A stretch of DNA of 64,000 nt from Gracilibacillus caseinilyticus (GTDB lineage: Bacteria > Bacillota > Bacilli > Bacillales > Amphibacillaceae). The number at the start of each line of letters is the position of its first letter. The stretch's first letter is position 1. The stretch is taken from NCBI RefSeq assembly GCF_022919115.1, contig NZ_CP095072.1:372001-436000 (forward strand), given 5' to 3'. The notes beneath the pieces are model-generated. The model ran no database searches and was not told where the DNA came from. It saw nothing but the letters and a program-made list of their open reading frames with translations. The translations under genes and the position numbers were made by a program. This document shows positions 1-8,531 of the stretch, piece after piece.

Positions 1-160
1 TGAGGTAATTTTGATATTTTTAAAGTGCTTAGCAAAGCTCCGGAAATATGCTCTACGTCCTGTGGGGGTTGACCCACAGGACGCGAATGGGGTGGGAGCG
101 ATAGCCTAGCACATTAAATATTTCAAAATAAACACAGTCCTGGTTAACATTATAAGAACC
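1..160. repeat. Partial copy of dispersed intergenic repeat
   Basis: This stretch carries the same phrases as other gene-free regions of the window: an AGCAAAGCTCCGGAAATATG segment, a CGTCCTGTGGG segment with a nearby inverted CCCACAGGACG, and a terminal TAACATTATAAGAA. The latter resembles the right end of the copies at 4472-5064 and 22226-22770. The left end would lie outside the window. No gene is visible here. Confidence 0.6.
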
Positions 161-227
161 CCTTTCAACAATCTTAAGCGTGATTCTGTTCTGAAATCGC
201 CTCTTTTACAATTTAATCACTTATAAT

Positions 228-271
228 AAAAAAACGGCTAACCACCACTCATTAAAAGTGGCTGATTAGCC
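228..271 (-). terminator. Rho-independent terminator of the ABC exporter operon
   Basis: Read on the minus strand, GGCTAAT...CCACTTTT pairs with AGTGG...TTAGCC and is followed by a run of T. It sits just past the stop codon of the permease gene and ends that operon. Confidence 0.8.
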
Positions 272-278
272 TGTTCCT

Positions 279-1868
279 CTAAGCATCACGATTCCGATAG
301 GCGACTTGCCCACAGATAATTCCTGCAATGCTTATAATAGTTATGATAATTAAAGGTGTTGCTGCAAAATCCTCTACTGGTATTTGCGGGATATGTGCAA
401 AGCTGGACAGGTTCGACAGCCACTCTGGTATATCCATCAAACCACCTAAGTAGACAGTGAAAAAAGAGAAGACAACATAAGCCCAGACAAGTGATGTCCA
501 CTTTGGCAGCAGACCGTACAGAACGGTTGCCAGCATAATTATGCTCAACATCGCTGGAATATAAGAAAATCCTGCTTTGATTAAATTGGTCAACGGAATC
601 GGCTCTTCCATCACTGTGACAGAACTAGCCCACAGTCCATATATCGCAATAAACAGACCGGCAATTCCGATCACAATCGCAATACCAAGATAATAATAAA
701 ACAATTTATGACGGGAAATGCCTGTCGTTAACAGATGATCATTCCGTTCTTTCTTTTCTTCTCCTCTTATTTTCAAAAACGAGATAACAGCAGGAATCGT
801 TGCGAATATTGACATAATTACCATTAGCAATGTGGTAAATTGTTCGGTCATCGTATATTCCGTGCTATCTCCGAGCAATTGCTGCAACATATCATTACCT
901 TCAAAAAATGATTCAATGTCACCAAATATAGATCCGTAGGAAATACCGAGCAGCAATAATGCAACTAACCAGGAAATAATGGTTGTACGCTGCAATCGTA
1001 AGATTAGTCCTAATGGAGACCGCAGCAACTTAGAGGCTTCTTTCCTGCCTGGTTTGGATGGAAGCAATCCTGCACCCACATCACGATAACTGTGTAAATA
1101 AAATGCGAGTAATGTCAGTATTATATAAATCAAAACAGTAAACATTACAGGCCACCAATAATTATTAACGTACACCTCTGTTCGTAAAATTAACCCTAAT
1201 GGTGAAATACGACTGAGTGTTTCATTGCTTACATCTCCTATTGCACGGACAAGATAGGCAATGAGCATAATACCGATCGATAATCCTAACGTACTCCGAG
1301 AGGTTTCGGTTAATTGCGCCACCACTGCCGCCACTCCGGTAAACACTAATCCAGCCGCAGCGAGTGTAAAGCCGTAAAGCACTGATCCTTCAACACTAAA
1401 GCCGTCTAAATTACCCACGCTTAAGCTGACTGCTATCACCGCTCCAATGAATATATTTAAAGCGGAAACCAATATAACCGCACTACTCAAGCTTGAAAGC
1501 CGGCCAACAGGTAACGAACGAATTAATTCAAATTTACCTTCCTCTTCTTCTTTCCGTGTTAGTTTGGTGATTAAAAGAATACTCATTATTGCAAAAACAA
1601 TCGCCGTAAACAGCAACATCTCATGCGCCATCATCGCACCATTCGTATAATCATCCAGTCCATAACCTGGTCCGACCATTGCCGTCATTGCCGGATTTTC
1701 CATTGTTTGTGACAATGCATTTCGTTCCTGGTCTGATTTAAACAATTCAGTGAAAGCGGAGGCAACGACCACAGTTACGGCTACTAAGGATACCGTCCAT
1801 ATGAAACTTGCTAACCAGCTTTGACGCCATTTCAAATACAGTAAAGATGATAAACGATGAAAAAGCAT
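279..1868 (-). CDS. ABC-2 type exporter permease (antibiotic/polyketide exporter family)
   Basis: A 529-residue integral membrane protein with about twelve hydrophobic segments arranged as two six-helix halves, separated by a polar linker near residues 265-295. This architecture matches the large permeases annotated as exporters of polyketide antibiotics, in which one chain supplies both membrane halves of an ABC-2 transporter. It starts 4 bp after the stop of the ATPase gene upstream, behind an AAAGGGGTGAG ribosome site, so the two are one operon and probably one complex. The exported substrate cannot be told from sequence; drug or antimicrobial-peptide efflux is likely because a TetR regulator is divergent. 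Confidence 0.85.
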   Translation of the reverse strand: MLFHRLSSLLYLKWRQSWLASFIWTVSLVAVTVVVASAFTELFKSDQERNALSQTMENPAMTAMVGPGYGLDDYTNGAMMAHEMLLFTAIVFAIMSILLITKLTRKEEEEGKFELIRSLPVGRLSSLSSAVILVSALNIFIGAVIAVSLSVGNLDGFSVEGSVLYGFTLAAAGLVFTGVAAVVAQLTETSRSTLGLSIGIMLIAYLVRAIGDVSNETLSRISPLGLILRTEVYVNNYWWPVMFTVLIYIILTLLAFYLHSYRDVGAGLLPSKPGRKEASKLLRSPLGLILRLQRTTIISWLVALLLLGISYGSIFGDIESFFEGNDMLQQLLGDSTEYTMTEQFTTLLMVIMSIFATIPAVISFLKIRGEEKKERNDHLLTTGISRHKLFYYYLGIAIVIGIAGLFIAIYGLWASSVTVMEEPIPLTNLIKAGFSYIPAMLSIIMLATVLYGLLPKWTSLVWAYVVFSFFTVYLGGLMDIPEWLSNLSSFAHIPQIPVEDFAATPLIIITIISIAGIICGQVAYRNRDA

Positions 1869-1872
1869 GTTC

Positions 1873-2772
1873 TCACCCCTTTCCTTCTATCTTCTCCTCT
1901 TGGTAATGACGCATAAATAAATCTTCTAGCGTTGGCGGTGTGCTTTCCATCCTCTTGACGCCATATTGAACAATGGTTTTCATGATATCTGATAACTGTT
2001 CGGTATCCACTTGAAAGCTGTAGACATGATCCTTTTCCTGAAAATGATGAATGCCTTCCACCTTATCTAGTGCTGAAGCATCTTCGACCGTCTCAATCAA
2101 CATACTTGTTCTCGTGAGATGACGCAATTCATCCAGCGAACCGCTCTCGATCATTTTCCCTTCCCGGATAATACCGACCCGATCACATAATTTCTCCACC
2201 TCTGATAGAATATGACTGGATAACAGAACACTCTTACCTTCTTGTTTCACTTCCTGAACGCATTCCTGAAAGACATTCTCCATCAGTGGATCCAGTCCTG
2301 CAGTCGGTTCATCAAGTATGAATAAATCAGCATCCGAAGCAAAAGCCGCGATTAAGGCCACCTTCTGGCGATTCCCTTTGGAATAGGTGCCTGCTTTTTT
2401 ACGGGGATCAAGTTGATAGCGTTTAATAAGCTGATCACGCTTGGTCTTGTTTATGCCACCCCGAAGCATCAGAAACGTATCAATAGTCTCTCCACCGGTT
2501 AAATTTTCCCACAAATGAACATCGCCTGGCACATAAGCCACTTTACGATGAATGTCCACCGCATCCTTCCACGCATCTTTTCCGAAAACAGTTATTTGTC
2601 CGGATGTTGCCTTAATAATGCCTAAAAGCACTCGGATTGTCGTTGATTTCCCTGCTCCATTCGGTCCAATAAAGCCGTATACTTCTCCTTGTTTAACCTT
2701 CAAGTCTATATTATTTAATGCTGTAAAAGAGCCAAACTTCTTCGTGACACTGTTAACCTCAATCATATTCAT
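1873..2772 (-). CDS. ABC transporter ATP-binding protein
   Basis: A 299-residue ATPase that would energise the neighbouring twelve-helix permease. Walker A is GPNGAGKST at about residues 36-44, the signature is a variant YSKGNRQK near residue 133, Walker B is LFILDEP near 155, and the H-loop is in LLSSHIL. The C-terminal 80 residues beyond the nucleotide-binding domain are typical of DrrA/CcmA-like drug exporters. The ATG at 2772 lies 8 bp after AAGGAGG. Transcription runs from a short divergent promoter region shared with the TetR gene, which probably represses this pair. Confidence 0.93.
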   Translation of the reverse strand: MNMIEVNSVTKKFGSFTALNNIDLKVKQGEVYGFIGPNGAGKSTTIRVLLGIIKATSGQITVFGKDAWKDAVDIHRKVAYVPGDVHLWENLTGGETIDTFLMLRGGINKTKRDQLIKRYQLDPRKKAGTYSKGNRQKVALIAAFASDADLFILDEPTAGLDPLMENVFQECVQEVKQEGKSVLLSSHILSEVEKLCDRVGIIREGKMIESGSLDELRHLTRTSMLIETVEDASALDKVEGIHHFQEKDHVYSFQVDTEQLSDIMKTIVQYGVKRMESTPPTLEDLFMRHYQEEKIEGKG

Positions 2773-2792
2773 ATCAAAACCTCCTTAGTTTT

Positions 2793-2890
2793 GAAATATT
2801 ACTATATATATATTTCATAATATAGCAACCCAACATATGAATCAACCATTTTTTGAAATATTTCATTTGTTATATTTCAAAAAATATTTT
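2793..2890. promoter_or_regulatory. Divergent control region with TetR-type operators
   Basis: Between the ATPase gene and the divergent TetR gene lies a very AT-rich segment with a perfect palindrome TGAAATATTTCA at 2854-2865. Related half-sites occur nearby: TTGAAATATT near 2795, ATATTTCA near 2810 and ATATTTCAAAA near 2873. Repeated copies of one inverted motif between a regulator and its target suggest binding sites for that regulator. This is inference. Confidence 0.55.
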
Positions 2891-2916
2891 AAAATACAAC
2901 TATAGAGGTGATCTGA

Positions 2917-3486
2917 ATGGACGGTTTTAAAAAACGAACACAGCAAAAACAAGAGCAAATTCTCAAAACAGCACTGCAGCTTTTTTCTGCTAACGGCATC
3001 AAAAAAGTTTCGATCGCACAAATTGCCAAAGCAGCTGAAGTGTCACAAGTTTCGATTTACAATTACTTTGACAGTAAGCATAATCTCGTACATGAAACGA
3101 TGATCTATTATATTGACGAATTATTCCAACAATATTTGAACATTTTGGACAGCAATCTTTCCTTCCGTGAAAAAATTGAACAAATCATCTTCAACAAAAC
3201 AGCACTGGCACATTCCATCCACGATGAAGTCTATCACTTCTTGATCGAGCAATCCTATGTCGAGAAAATTTTTCAAGAGAAATCTGTTCCTCTTTTTCAT
3301 CAGTTGATTGAAGAAGGGAAACAATCAGGCTATATCGATCAAAATCTGTCAAACGAGGCCATCATGCTTTACCTGCATATGTTCAAGGACTACATGCAAA
3401 AGGATGATGTGAGTGACTACATCCTGCCTATCACAGAAGATATAAATCACTTGTTTTTTTACGGAATGATAGGCAGAAAAAATTAA
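2917..3486 (+). CDS. TetR/AcrR family transcriptional regulator
   Basis: A 189-residue regulator. Residues 8-55 form the TetR-type DNA-binding domain, with the helix-turn-helix in the segment ending VSQVSIYNYF; the rest is a variable ligand-binding region. The ATG is preceded by GAGGTGATCTGA. It is transcribed divergently from the ABC exporter operon, and palindromes in the shared promoter region suggest it represses that operon and itself until a toxic ligand appears. The ligand is unknown. Confidence 0.9.
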   Translation: MDGFKKRTQQKQEQILKTALQLFSANGIKKVSIAQIAKAAEVSQVSIYNYFDSKHNLVHETMIYYIDELFQQYLNILDSNLSFREKIEQIIFNKTALAHSIHDEVYHFLIEQSYVEKIFQEKSVPLFHQLIEEGKQSGYIDQNLSNEAIMLYLHMFKDYMQKDDVSDYILPITEDINHLFFYGMIGRKN

Positions 3487-3490
3487 CCTA

Positions 3491-4339
3491 TTATTCTGCC
3501 CGATATAACTCTCGTATATAGCTGATAACCCTTTCGTAATGGTCTGGATAAGGAAAATGTAATCGATCAGCAAGCAATCTAGCTTCTTCTTGAAACATTT
3601 GCTGCATCAAAAATAACGACTCCCAACAATGCGATGATGTATGTAATAGATAGGTAGCTTGTAACGATTGAAAACGTTCTGGCTCCAGATAGTCAGGCAA
3701 AAGCTTGTAGGCTGCGCCGAGATTGACCTTAAAATCAAAGGTTACTCCGATATTCCAAGCCATCATTCTCAATAACTCCTCGCGAAGTACTTTGTCCAGA
3801 TGGTGAGTGGCATAAAGAAATTGGTCACGGCATAAGCCTTTTGCTACGTAAGGGTTAACCCACCAGAATTCGTTACAGCAGTCTACAAATTCAGAATGAG
3901 TTGGCCGTTTTACATAATGGCTCGATTCATTCGGAAGAGGATTTTCTTCAATAAGCCCATCCTTATCTAATAGTATGCGTGTAAGTGTATCATTAACTAA
4001 ATATTTATTGATTTCTTCGATGGGGATCAACATTAAATCAAGTCGATTGCCGTCTGTGAATTGAATGAGAAAAGTAAACCAGCCTCCAAGTGTTGCGGGA
4101 AAAAGTGTAGATTCCTCGGGTGTTTGCATAATCATTCGCTCGCCAAAATAATCGATCCAGTCTCGTTCTTCCAATAGAGATGCCATGTCTTCTACCAAAT
4201 AAACGATATCATAATCTTGAAAGGAATCTTTCACCACGTTCGCATTGGTTCGAGAGCCGTTCATACCAACCACCCGCACCCGTTCATCCTCACGCGCAAA
4301 CCGCAAAATTAACTCCATCATTTCCTTTTCTCTACGCAT
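3491..4339 (-). CDS. Aminoglycoside 6-adenylyltransferase, ANT(6)/AadK-like
   Basis: A 282-residue nucleotidyltransferase, close to the length of Bacillus AadK. The motif GSRTNANV at residues 28-35 followed by QDYDIVYLV at 41-49 supplies the metal- and nucleotide-binding residues typical of enzymes that transfer AMP to the 6-hydroxyl of streptomycin. The ATG at 4339 has GGTGGAG six bases upstream. It is convergent with the TetR gene, with only 4 bp between the stops, so transcription may overlap. Members of this family are often intrinsic chromosomal genes in bacilli, so it need not be acquired. Actual streptomycin activity is not shown by sequence. Confidence 0.88.
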   Translation of the reverse strand: MRREKEMMELILRFAREDERVRVVGMNGSRTNANVVKDSFQDYDIVYLVEDMASLLEERDWIDYFGERMIMQTPEESTLFPATLGGWFTFLIQFTDGNRLDLMLIPIEEINKYLVNDTLTRILLDKDGLIEENPLPNESSHYVKRPTHSEFVDCCNEFWWVNPYVAKGLCRDQFLYATHHLDKVLREELLRMMAWNIGVTFDFKVNLGAAYKLLPDYLEPERFQSLQATYLLHTSSHCWESLFLMQQMFQEEARLLADRLHFPYPDHYERVISYIRELYRAE

Positions 4340-4471
4340 CCTATCTCCACCCTTCCTTAATCCGTAATCGAATTATTTGGATCCTAATGTTACGTTAGTG
4401 ACTTATCTATGCAAAGGAAAACGGCATAACCTCACACGTTTCTAACTAACGTAAGTATGTATACTACTTAC

Positions 4472-5064
4472 TTTAATACGGGTTATGTCTAGCCTTGGAA
4501 CACTTTTGATATATTAGTGTGTGCTGGGATATCGCTCCGGCCAACCACTTCGCGTCCTGCGGGGCACGGCTGAAGCTAACTTTGTAAAGAAGACTGCTTT
4601 ACAAAGTGGATCTTCAGCACCTGCTCAATCCCGCGGGAGTCTAAGTGGTTGGCTTGCGCTAAGGTCAGATTCTACAAATTATGTAAGCGATAATTTACAA
4701 AGTGGTAACCAACCGTATTTTTTAAATTAAACATTATATAATTCCTATAAAACATCATGCTTAGCACTACTGCTGTTAGCTGTTTCAAACGTTGTAGTAG
4801 TTCTTTAGGCGTAGGAAATATGCGGAGACTCCGCATCCGTCAGTGCGAGCTGAAGATCCACTTTGTTTGTGCCTGTGTCTACAATTATTGCTTCGAAGCG
4901 GGCTTCCTCGACACAAGGCAACAAAGAAGCAGTGCAAGTAGTAGCCTAGCTGACTCCGTGCCCTACAGGACGCGGAGCATATTTCCAAAGCTTTGCTAAG
5001 TATATAAAACATCTCAAAATTACCACATTTTAAAACAGTTCCACTTAACATAATCCGTATTATA
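4472..5064. mobile_element. MITE-like dispersed repeat, 593 bp, with inverted ends
   Basis: The left end (4472-4488, TTTAATACGGGTTATGT) is the near inverse of the right end (5048-5064, ACATAATCCGTATTATA). Inside are GC-richer inverted arms such as CCAACCACTTCGCGTCCTGC with AAGTGGTTGGC, and CTTTGTAAAG. The part from about 4745 onward reappears inverted at 22226-22520. Short ORFs here are not conserved between copies and look non-coding. No transposase is present, so movement would depend on a protein encoded elsewhere. The region fills the gap between the adenylyltransferase and the PII gene. Confidence 0.65.
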
Positions 5065-5217
5065 AGAATCTACACTTTTATTTTCTCATCTTAAGCGGAG
5101 ATTTTGTAATTTGGCATAAATGAGATAATTTTATATTTCTGTGCTTAATAGACAAACTCGGCATTGGTCTCATTTTCTTAGCGAGTGCCGAAATATTTCT
5201 TATGCTTTGTTCCGTAC

Positions 5218-5261
5218 AAAAAAGGATAAACACGCTTTGTAACGATGTGTTTATCCTTTTT
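5218..5261 (-). terminator. Terminator of the PII-DUF1538 operon
   Basis: AAAAGGATAAACAC and GTGTTTATCCTTTT form a 14-bp perfect stem around a 13-nt loop and are flanked by A and T runs. It lies just beyond the PII stop codon. Confidence 0.9.
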
Positions 5262-5262
5262 G

Positions 5263-5928
5263 CTACTCGTAAATTCCATAAGTGCGGTTGACGTCCTGAA
5301 CGAAGATGATGCCGTTTCCAGGTTCATCAATTTTTAATTCTTCTCGTATTTTATTACAGATCGGTTCTGTGTAGTCCTCGTCTGATAAAATCATGACAAT
5401 CTCCTTCTCCGGCTCAATATCCATGGAAAACAGCTTACCTGTCTCATGAATACCGGATCCTCTTGCATTGATGATGGTACCACCTTTTGAGCCAGCCTTT
5501 TGTGCAGCCTTGATGACATCCTCTGCATTTCCTTTATCGACAATCACAATAATATTCTGATACATAATCTCTCCATCACCTCTTTCCTCATCATCTTCAA
5601 TCTGACAGCTTCTCGTACCCATTAAACTGGTTAACGATGTCGTAAATACAATCCCATGATTCGGTTTATCGAAACGAAATACTTTATTTAAATGCTCCAT
5701 TGCTTTTTTCGTCGTTTTTTGATTAGATATCATCATCACAATTTCTTTGCGCATATCTGTAATCGATAACAAATTTAAAATCCGATTACTGATGGTACCT
5801 TTTCCGATAAAAAGTGTACCGCCTGAGACTCCACATTTTTTCGCCTCTTTTAGAATTTTACTACCTAAACCAAACTTCACAATCACATAAATAATTTCAA
5901 AGTGACGTGTTTTTTCATTAGGCATCAT
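5263..5928 (-). CDS. Tandem PII-like signalling protein linked to DUF1538
   Basis: A 221-residue soluble protein made of two PII-type ferredoxin-like domains in one chain (about residues 8-110 and 120-217). The second keeps a clear T-loop-like segment, GGTIINARGSGIHETG, and both end with a GIVF/GIIF strand typical of the PII fold. PII proteins sense nucleotides and metabolites and regulate transporters by direct binding. The start overlaps the stop of the upstream DUF1538 gene by four bases (ATGA), so the two are translationally coupled. I infer that this protein gates the neighbouring membrane protein; the ligand is unknown. Confidence 0.8.
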   Translation of the reverse strand: MMPNEKTRHFEIIYVIVKFGLGSKILKEAKKCGVSGGTLFIGKGTISNRILNLLSITDMRKEIVMMISNQKTTKKAMEHLNKVFRFDKPNHGIVFTTSLTSLMGTRSCQIEDDEERGDGEIMYQNIIVIVDKGNAEDVIKAAQKAGSKGGTIINARGSGIHETGKLFSMDIEPEKEIVMILSDEDYTEPICNKIREELKIDEPGNGIIFVQDVNRTYGIYE

Positions 5929-7412
5929 GTCTTCATGCCCCCTTTTTTTGACTTCAGCTTGAAGATTAATCCGAGTATTTGCAAGGTAATCAACGGGGTT
6001 AAGGCTACCATCGCTATCATACCAAAACCGTCCACGATCACATCAGCACCTTCAATTGCTTCTGCTGCTCCGTGGGTAAAGGCGAGGATAAATGTCGCTG
6101 TCATCGGACCCGAAGCAACACCGCCTGAGTCAAAAGCAATACCTACAAATAACTTTGGTGTAATATACATAAGCGCAATCGCGATCAGATAGCCAGGCAA
6201 AATATAATGCCATAACTGTAAACCGGGAATGAGTATCCGCAGCATCGATAACGCAACAGCGATCCCGACACCGATTGCTAACGTAAACAAGACCACTTTC
6301 CGTTTCACATAGCCACTGGTTACATCCTCGATTTGATTTGTCAGCACATATACTGCTGGTTCTGCAAGTATAGTTACAATCCCTAAGATTAATCCGACAA
6401 TAACAATATACGCCTTATGTTCCAAGCTGGCAATACTATATCCTAATTCTGTCCCTAACTCCATAAAACCCGCATTTACCCCTACTAAAAATAGAACAAG
6501 CCCAATGAATGTAAACACAAGTCCAGTCACAATTTTGCGTACGGATTCTCTTGATAATTTAAACGACAACTTCTGAAAGATAAAAAATAAAATAACAATT
6601 GGTGATAACGCAAGGATGACCTCTTCTGCAATATGCCCAAATTCTTGCAAGAAAGGCATAAATAAAGCTTCTGTTCCATGATGTTCTTCTTCCATCGTAC
6701 CGCTTGCCAGTTCACTCTGTCTGCTGAAAATACTCATTAACATCACCGTAATGATCGCCCCAACGGAAGCAATCGCTACCAGACCGAAGCTATCCTTCTC
6801 CGATGCTTTACTATCCTTTTTCATCACAGATATACCAATCGATAAAGCAAGAATAAACGGCACTGTCATTGCCCCAGTTGTGGCACCAGACGCATCAAAG
6901 GCAATCGCCAAAAATTGTGGGGAAGTAAACAACGCTAACAGAAATACAGCACCGTATATGATAGTAAGTATTTTGAATAAGGGAATATTGTGCACAATCC
7001 GGATTAAACCGATCGAGAGCATTACCGCTATACCTACAGAGACAACAATGACGAGTGTCAATTTTGCGATGGCGCTAGATGTGACCATCTCGACTTGTCC
7101 CGCTAAAATATGTAAATCAGGCTCTGCTATCGAAATAATAAAACCTAAACATAAACCAGCCAATATAACGATCCATAAACGATTTGATTTCGCAATTGTC
7201 TTTCCCAGCTGCGTCCCAATCGGCGTAATCCCGATATCTACACCTAACAGAAATATGGACAGACCAATAATAATAAGTACAGCACCAATTAAAAAGCGAA
7301 TAATTAAGGTAATATCAAGCGATGTTAAAGTAAATTGAAGGATGATAACAATAATCGTAATGGGGAGAACCGCGTAGACAACTTCTAGCAATTTTGACCA
7401 TAATATATTCAA
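5925..7412 (-). CDS. DUF1538 family membrane protein (two tandem DUF1538 units)
   Basis: A 495-residue membrane protein built from two homologous halves (about residues 5-235 and 255-485). Each half contains a signature loop, FDASGATTGAMTVPFIL in the first and FDSGGVASGPMTATFIL in the second, plus an ISIAEP/TILAEP segment in a membrane helix. The internal duplication, small-residue loops and coupled PII gene are what one expects of a transporter with inverted or parallel repeats. The family has no established function known to me. Ion or small-solute transport controlled by the PII partner is inference. Confidence 0.8.
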   Translation of the reverse strand: MNILWSKLLEVVYAVLPITIIVIILQFTLTSLDITLIIRFLIGAVLIIIGLSIFLLGVDIGITPIGTQLGKTIAKSNRLWIVILAGLCLGFIISIAEPDLHILAGQVEMVTSSAIAKLTLVIVVSVGIAVMLSIGLIRIVHNIPLFKILTIIYGAVFLLALFTSPQFLAIAFDASGATTGAMTVPFILALSIGISVMKKDSKASEKDSFGLVAIASVGAIITVMLMSIFSRQSELASGTMEEEHHGTEALFMPFLQEFGHIAEEVILALSPIVILFFIFQKLSFKLSRESVRKIVTGLVFTFIGLVLFLVGVNAGFMELGTELGYSIASLEHKAYIVIVGLILGIVTILAEPAVYVLTNQIEDVTSGYVKRKVVLFTLAIGVGIAVALSMLRILIPGLQLWHYILPGYLIAIALMYITPKLFVGIAFDSGGVASGPMTATFILAFTHGAAEAIEGADVIVDGFGMIAMVALTPLITLQILGLIFKLKSKKGGMKT

Positions 7413-7508
7413 ATCAACACATTCCTCTCTTCATTGGATGTTTCTTTTCTCTTTGGTATGTATCGTAAGAACGGATTAACGGAGGAAAAAACAGTAGTTA
7501 TAGTGAGT

Positions 7509-7644
7509 GTTCAAAAAGTTGCCAAATTAGAATAAGAAGGTCAAGGCAGCGAAGGTTCAAGTAGCGGAGCGTATGCTTTAGTGAGTAAAGGAGAAACAAG
7601 CTAACGAAGAGATTCGCCGCTTATCATTTGGTGACTTTTTGAAC
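7509..7644. mobile_element. Short MITE-like element with 19-bp terminal inverted repeats
   Basis: The ends GTTCAAAAAGTTGCCAAAT (7509-7527) and the inverse of GTTCAAAAAGTCACCAAAT (7626-7644) match at 17 of 19 bases and enclose 98 bp that look non-coding. No second copy was noticed in the window. Confidence 0.6.
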
Positions 7645-7667
7645 ATCCTCTTATCGTAAATTATAGC

Positions 7668-7733
7668 AAAAAAACAACTCCCATACAAAAGAGAGCGCAC
7701 GTATGTTTAATCTTTTGCCAAGAGTTGTTTTTT
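7668..7733 (-). terminator. Terminator of the ATP-grasp gene pair
   Basis: AAAAACAACTC, which overlaps the last codons of the upstream gene, pairs with GAGTTGTTTTTTT further downstream on the minus strand. The loop is long (about 40 nt) and the T run is strong. Confidence 0.65.
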
Positions 7734-8531
7734 AATATAAGTCATATACAATTGTGCTATATTAATATCGGTCAGACTTGTTAGCGTACGACTTCCGACA
7801 ATATCTTCTATTTCATTTAAATAGAGTGTGCCATCTCTGCCAAACACGAAATCAATGCCAATAAAATCAGCTTGTATCACGTCAATTATTTGATGAACCA
7901 GCGCATGTTCGGCAGTACTGAGTTCATATAATGTCGCTGTTCCACCTAAGGAATAGTTTGCACGAAAATCGGATTCAGAAGTTCTTAAGACACTGCCAAT
8001 AATCATATTACCCAAAACAAATACGCGTACATCCTTTCCTGGCATGGCCATTTGCTGAAGAATGTAATTGCCATCTGTTAAATCAGGCATATCTTGTTTC
8101 GATCTAATCTTACTTACCTGCTCCCCACCACGACCTGTTACATCTTTTATTATCAATGGATAGCTGATGTCGTGTGGACGAGCTGCAAAGTGTGTATCCA
8201 TCATCGGAATGCCATGTCGAGCAAATAGCTGATGGGTTTTCGCTTTATCATTAGCAATAGCAGCCACCTGAGCACTATTAAAGACCGGAATGTTGATCCA
8301 TTCCAATTGTTGTGATAAAAGCGGATCGATCGCGCGCATGATCACAAAGTCAGGATCGTCCCCTTCTTTCCAGTAAACAAATAATTTCCCTGCTTCCACT
8401 CCGTATGTCAGCTCTTCATATATTACAAGTGTCAGTTCGATATTGATAGTCACCGCTTCTGACTGCAGCCACTGGATAAACAGGTGATTTTTATCTGCAT
8501 CTTGTTGGCGATAAATCAGCCAGCCTCTCAT
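7707..8531 (-). CDS. RimK-like ATP-grasp ligase, second of a tandem pair
   Basis: A 274-residue ATP-grasp protein starting at ATG 8531, which overlaps the TGA of the preceding ligase (ATGA); an upstream in-frame ATG at 8588 would overlap that gene by 61 bp and lacks a ribosome site. Features include LIIKDVTGRGGEQVSKI (ATP-binding loop), DVRVFVLGN, FRANYSLGG and IDFVFGRDGTLYLNEIED, which provide the ATP and metal ligands of RimK-type amino acid ligases. Such enzymes couple a carboxylate to an amine using ATP. It is a paralogue of the gene just upstream. The substrate is not identifiable. Confidence 0.82.
   Translation of the reverse strand: MRGWLIYRQQDADKNHLFIQWLQSEAVTINIELTLVIYEELTYGVEAGKLFVYWKEGDDPDFVIMRAIDPLLSQQLEWINIPVFNSAQVAAIANDKAKTHQLFARHGIPMMDTHFAARPHDISYPLIIKDVTGRGGEQVSKIRSKQDMPDLTDGNYILQQMAMPGKDVRVFVLGNMIIGSVLRTSESDFRANYSLGGTATLYELSTAEHALVHQIIDVIQADFIGIDFVFGRDGTLYLNEIEDIVGSRTLTSLTDINIAQLYMTYIKKQLLAKD

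Noticed and set aside
4521..5051. Several short ORFs on both strands inside the 593-bp repeat
   Set aside because: They follow the inverted arms of the repeat, lack ribosome sites, and their frames are not kept in the copy at 22226-22770.
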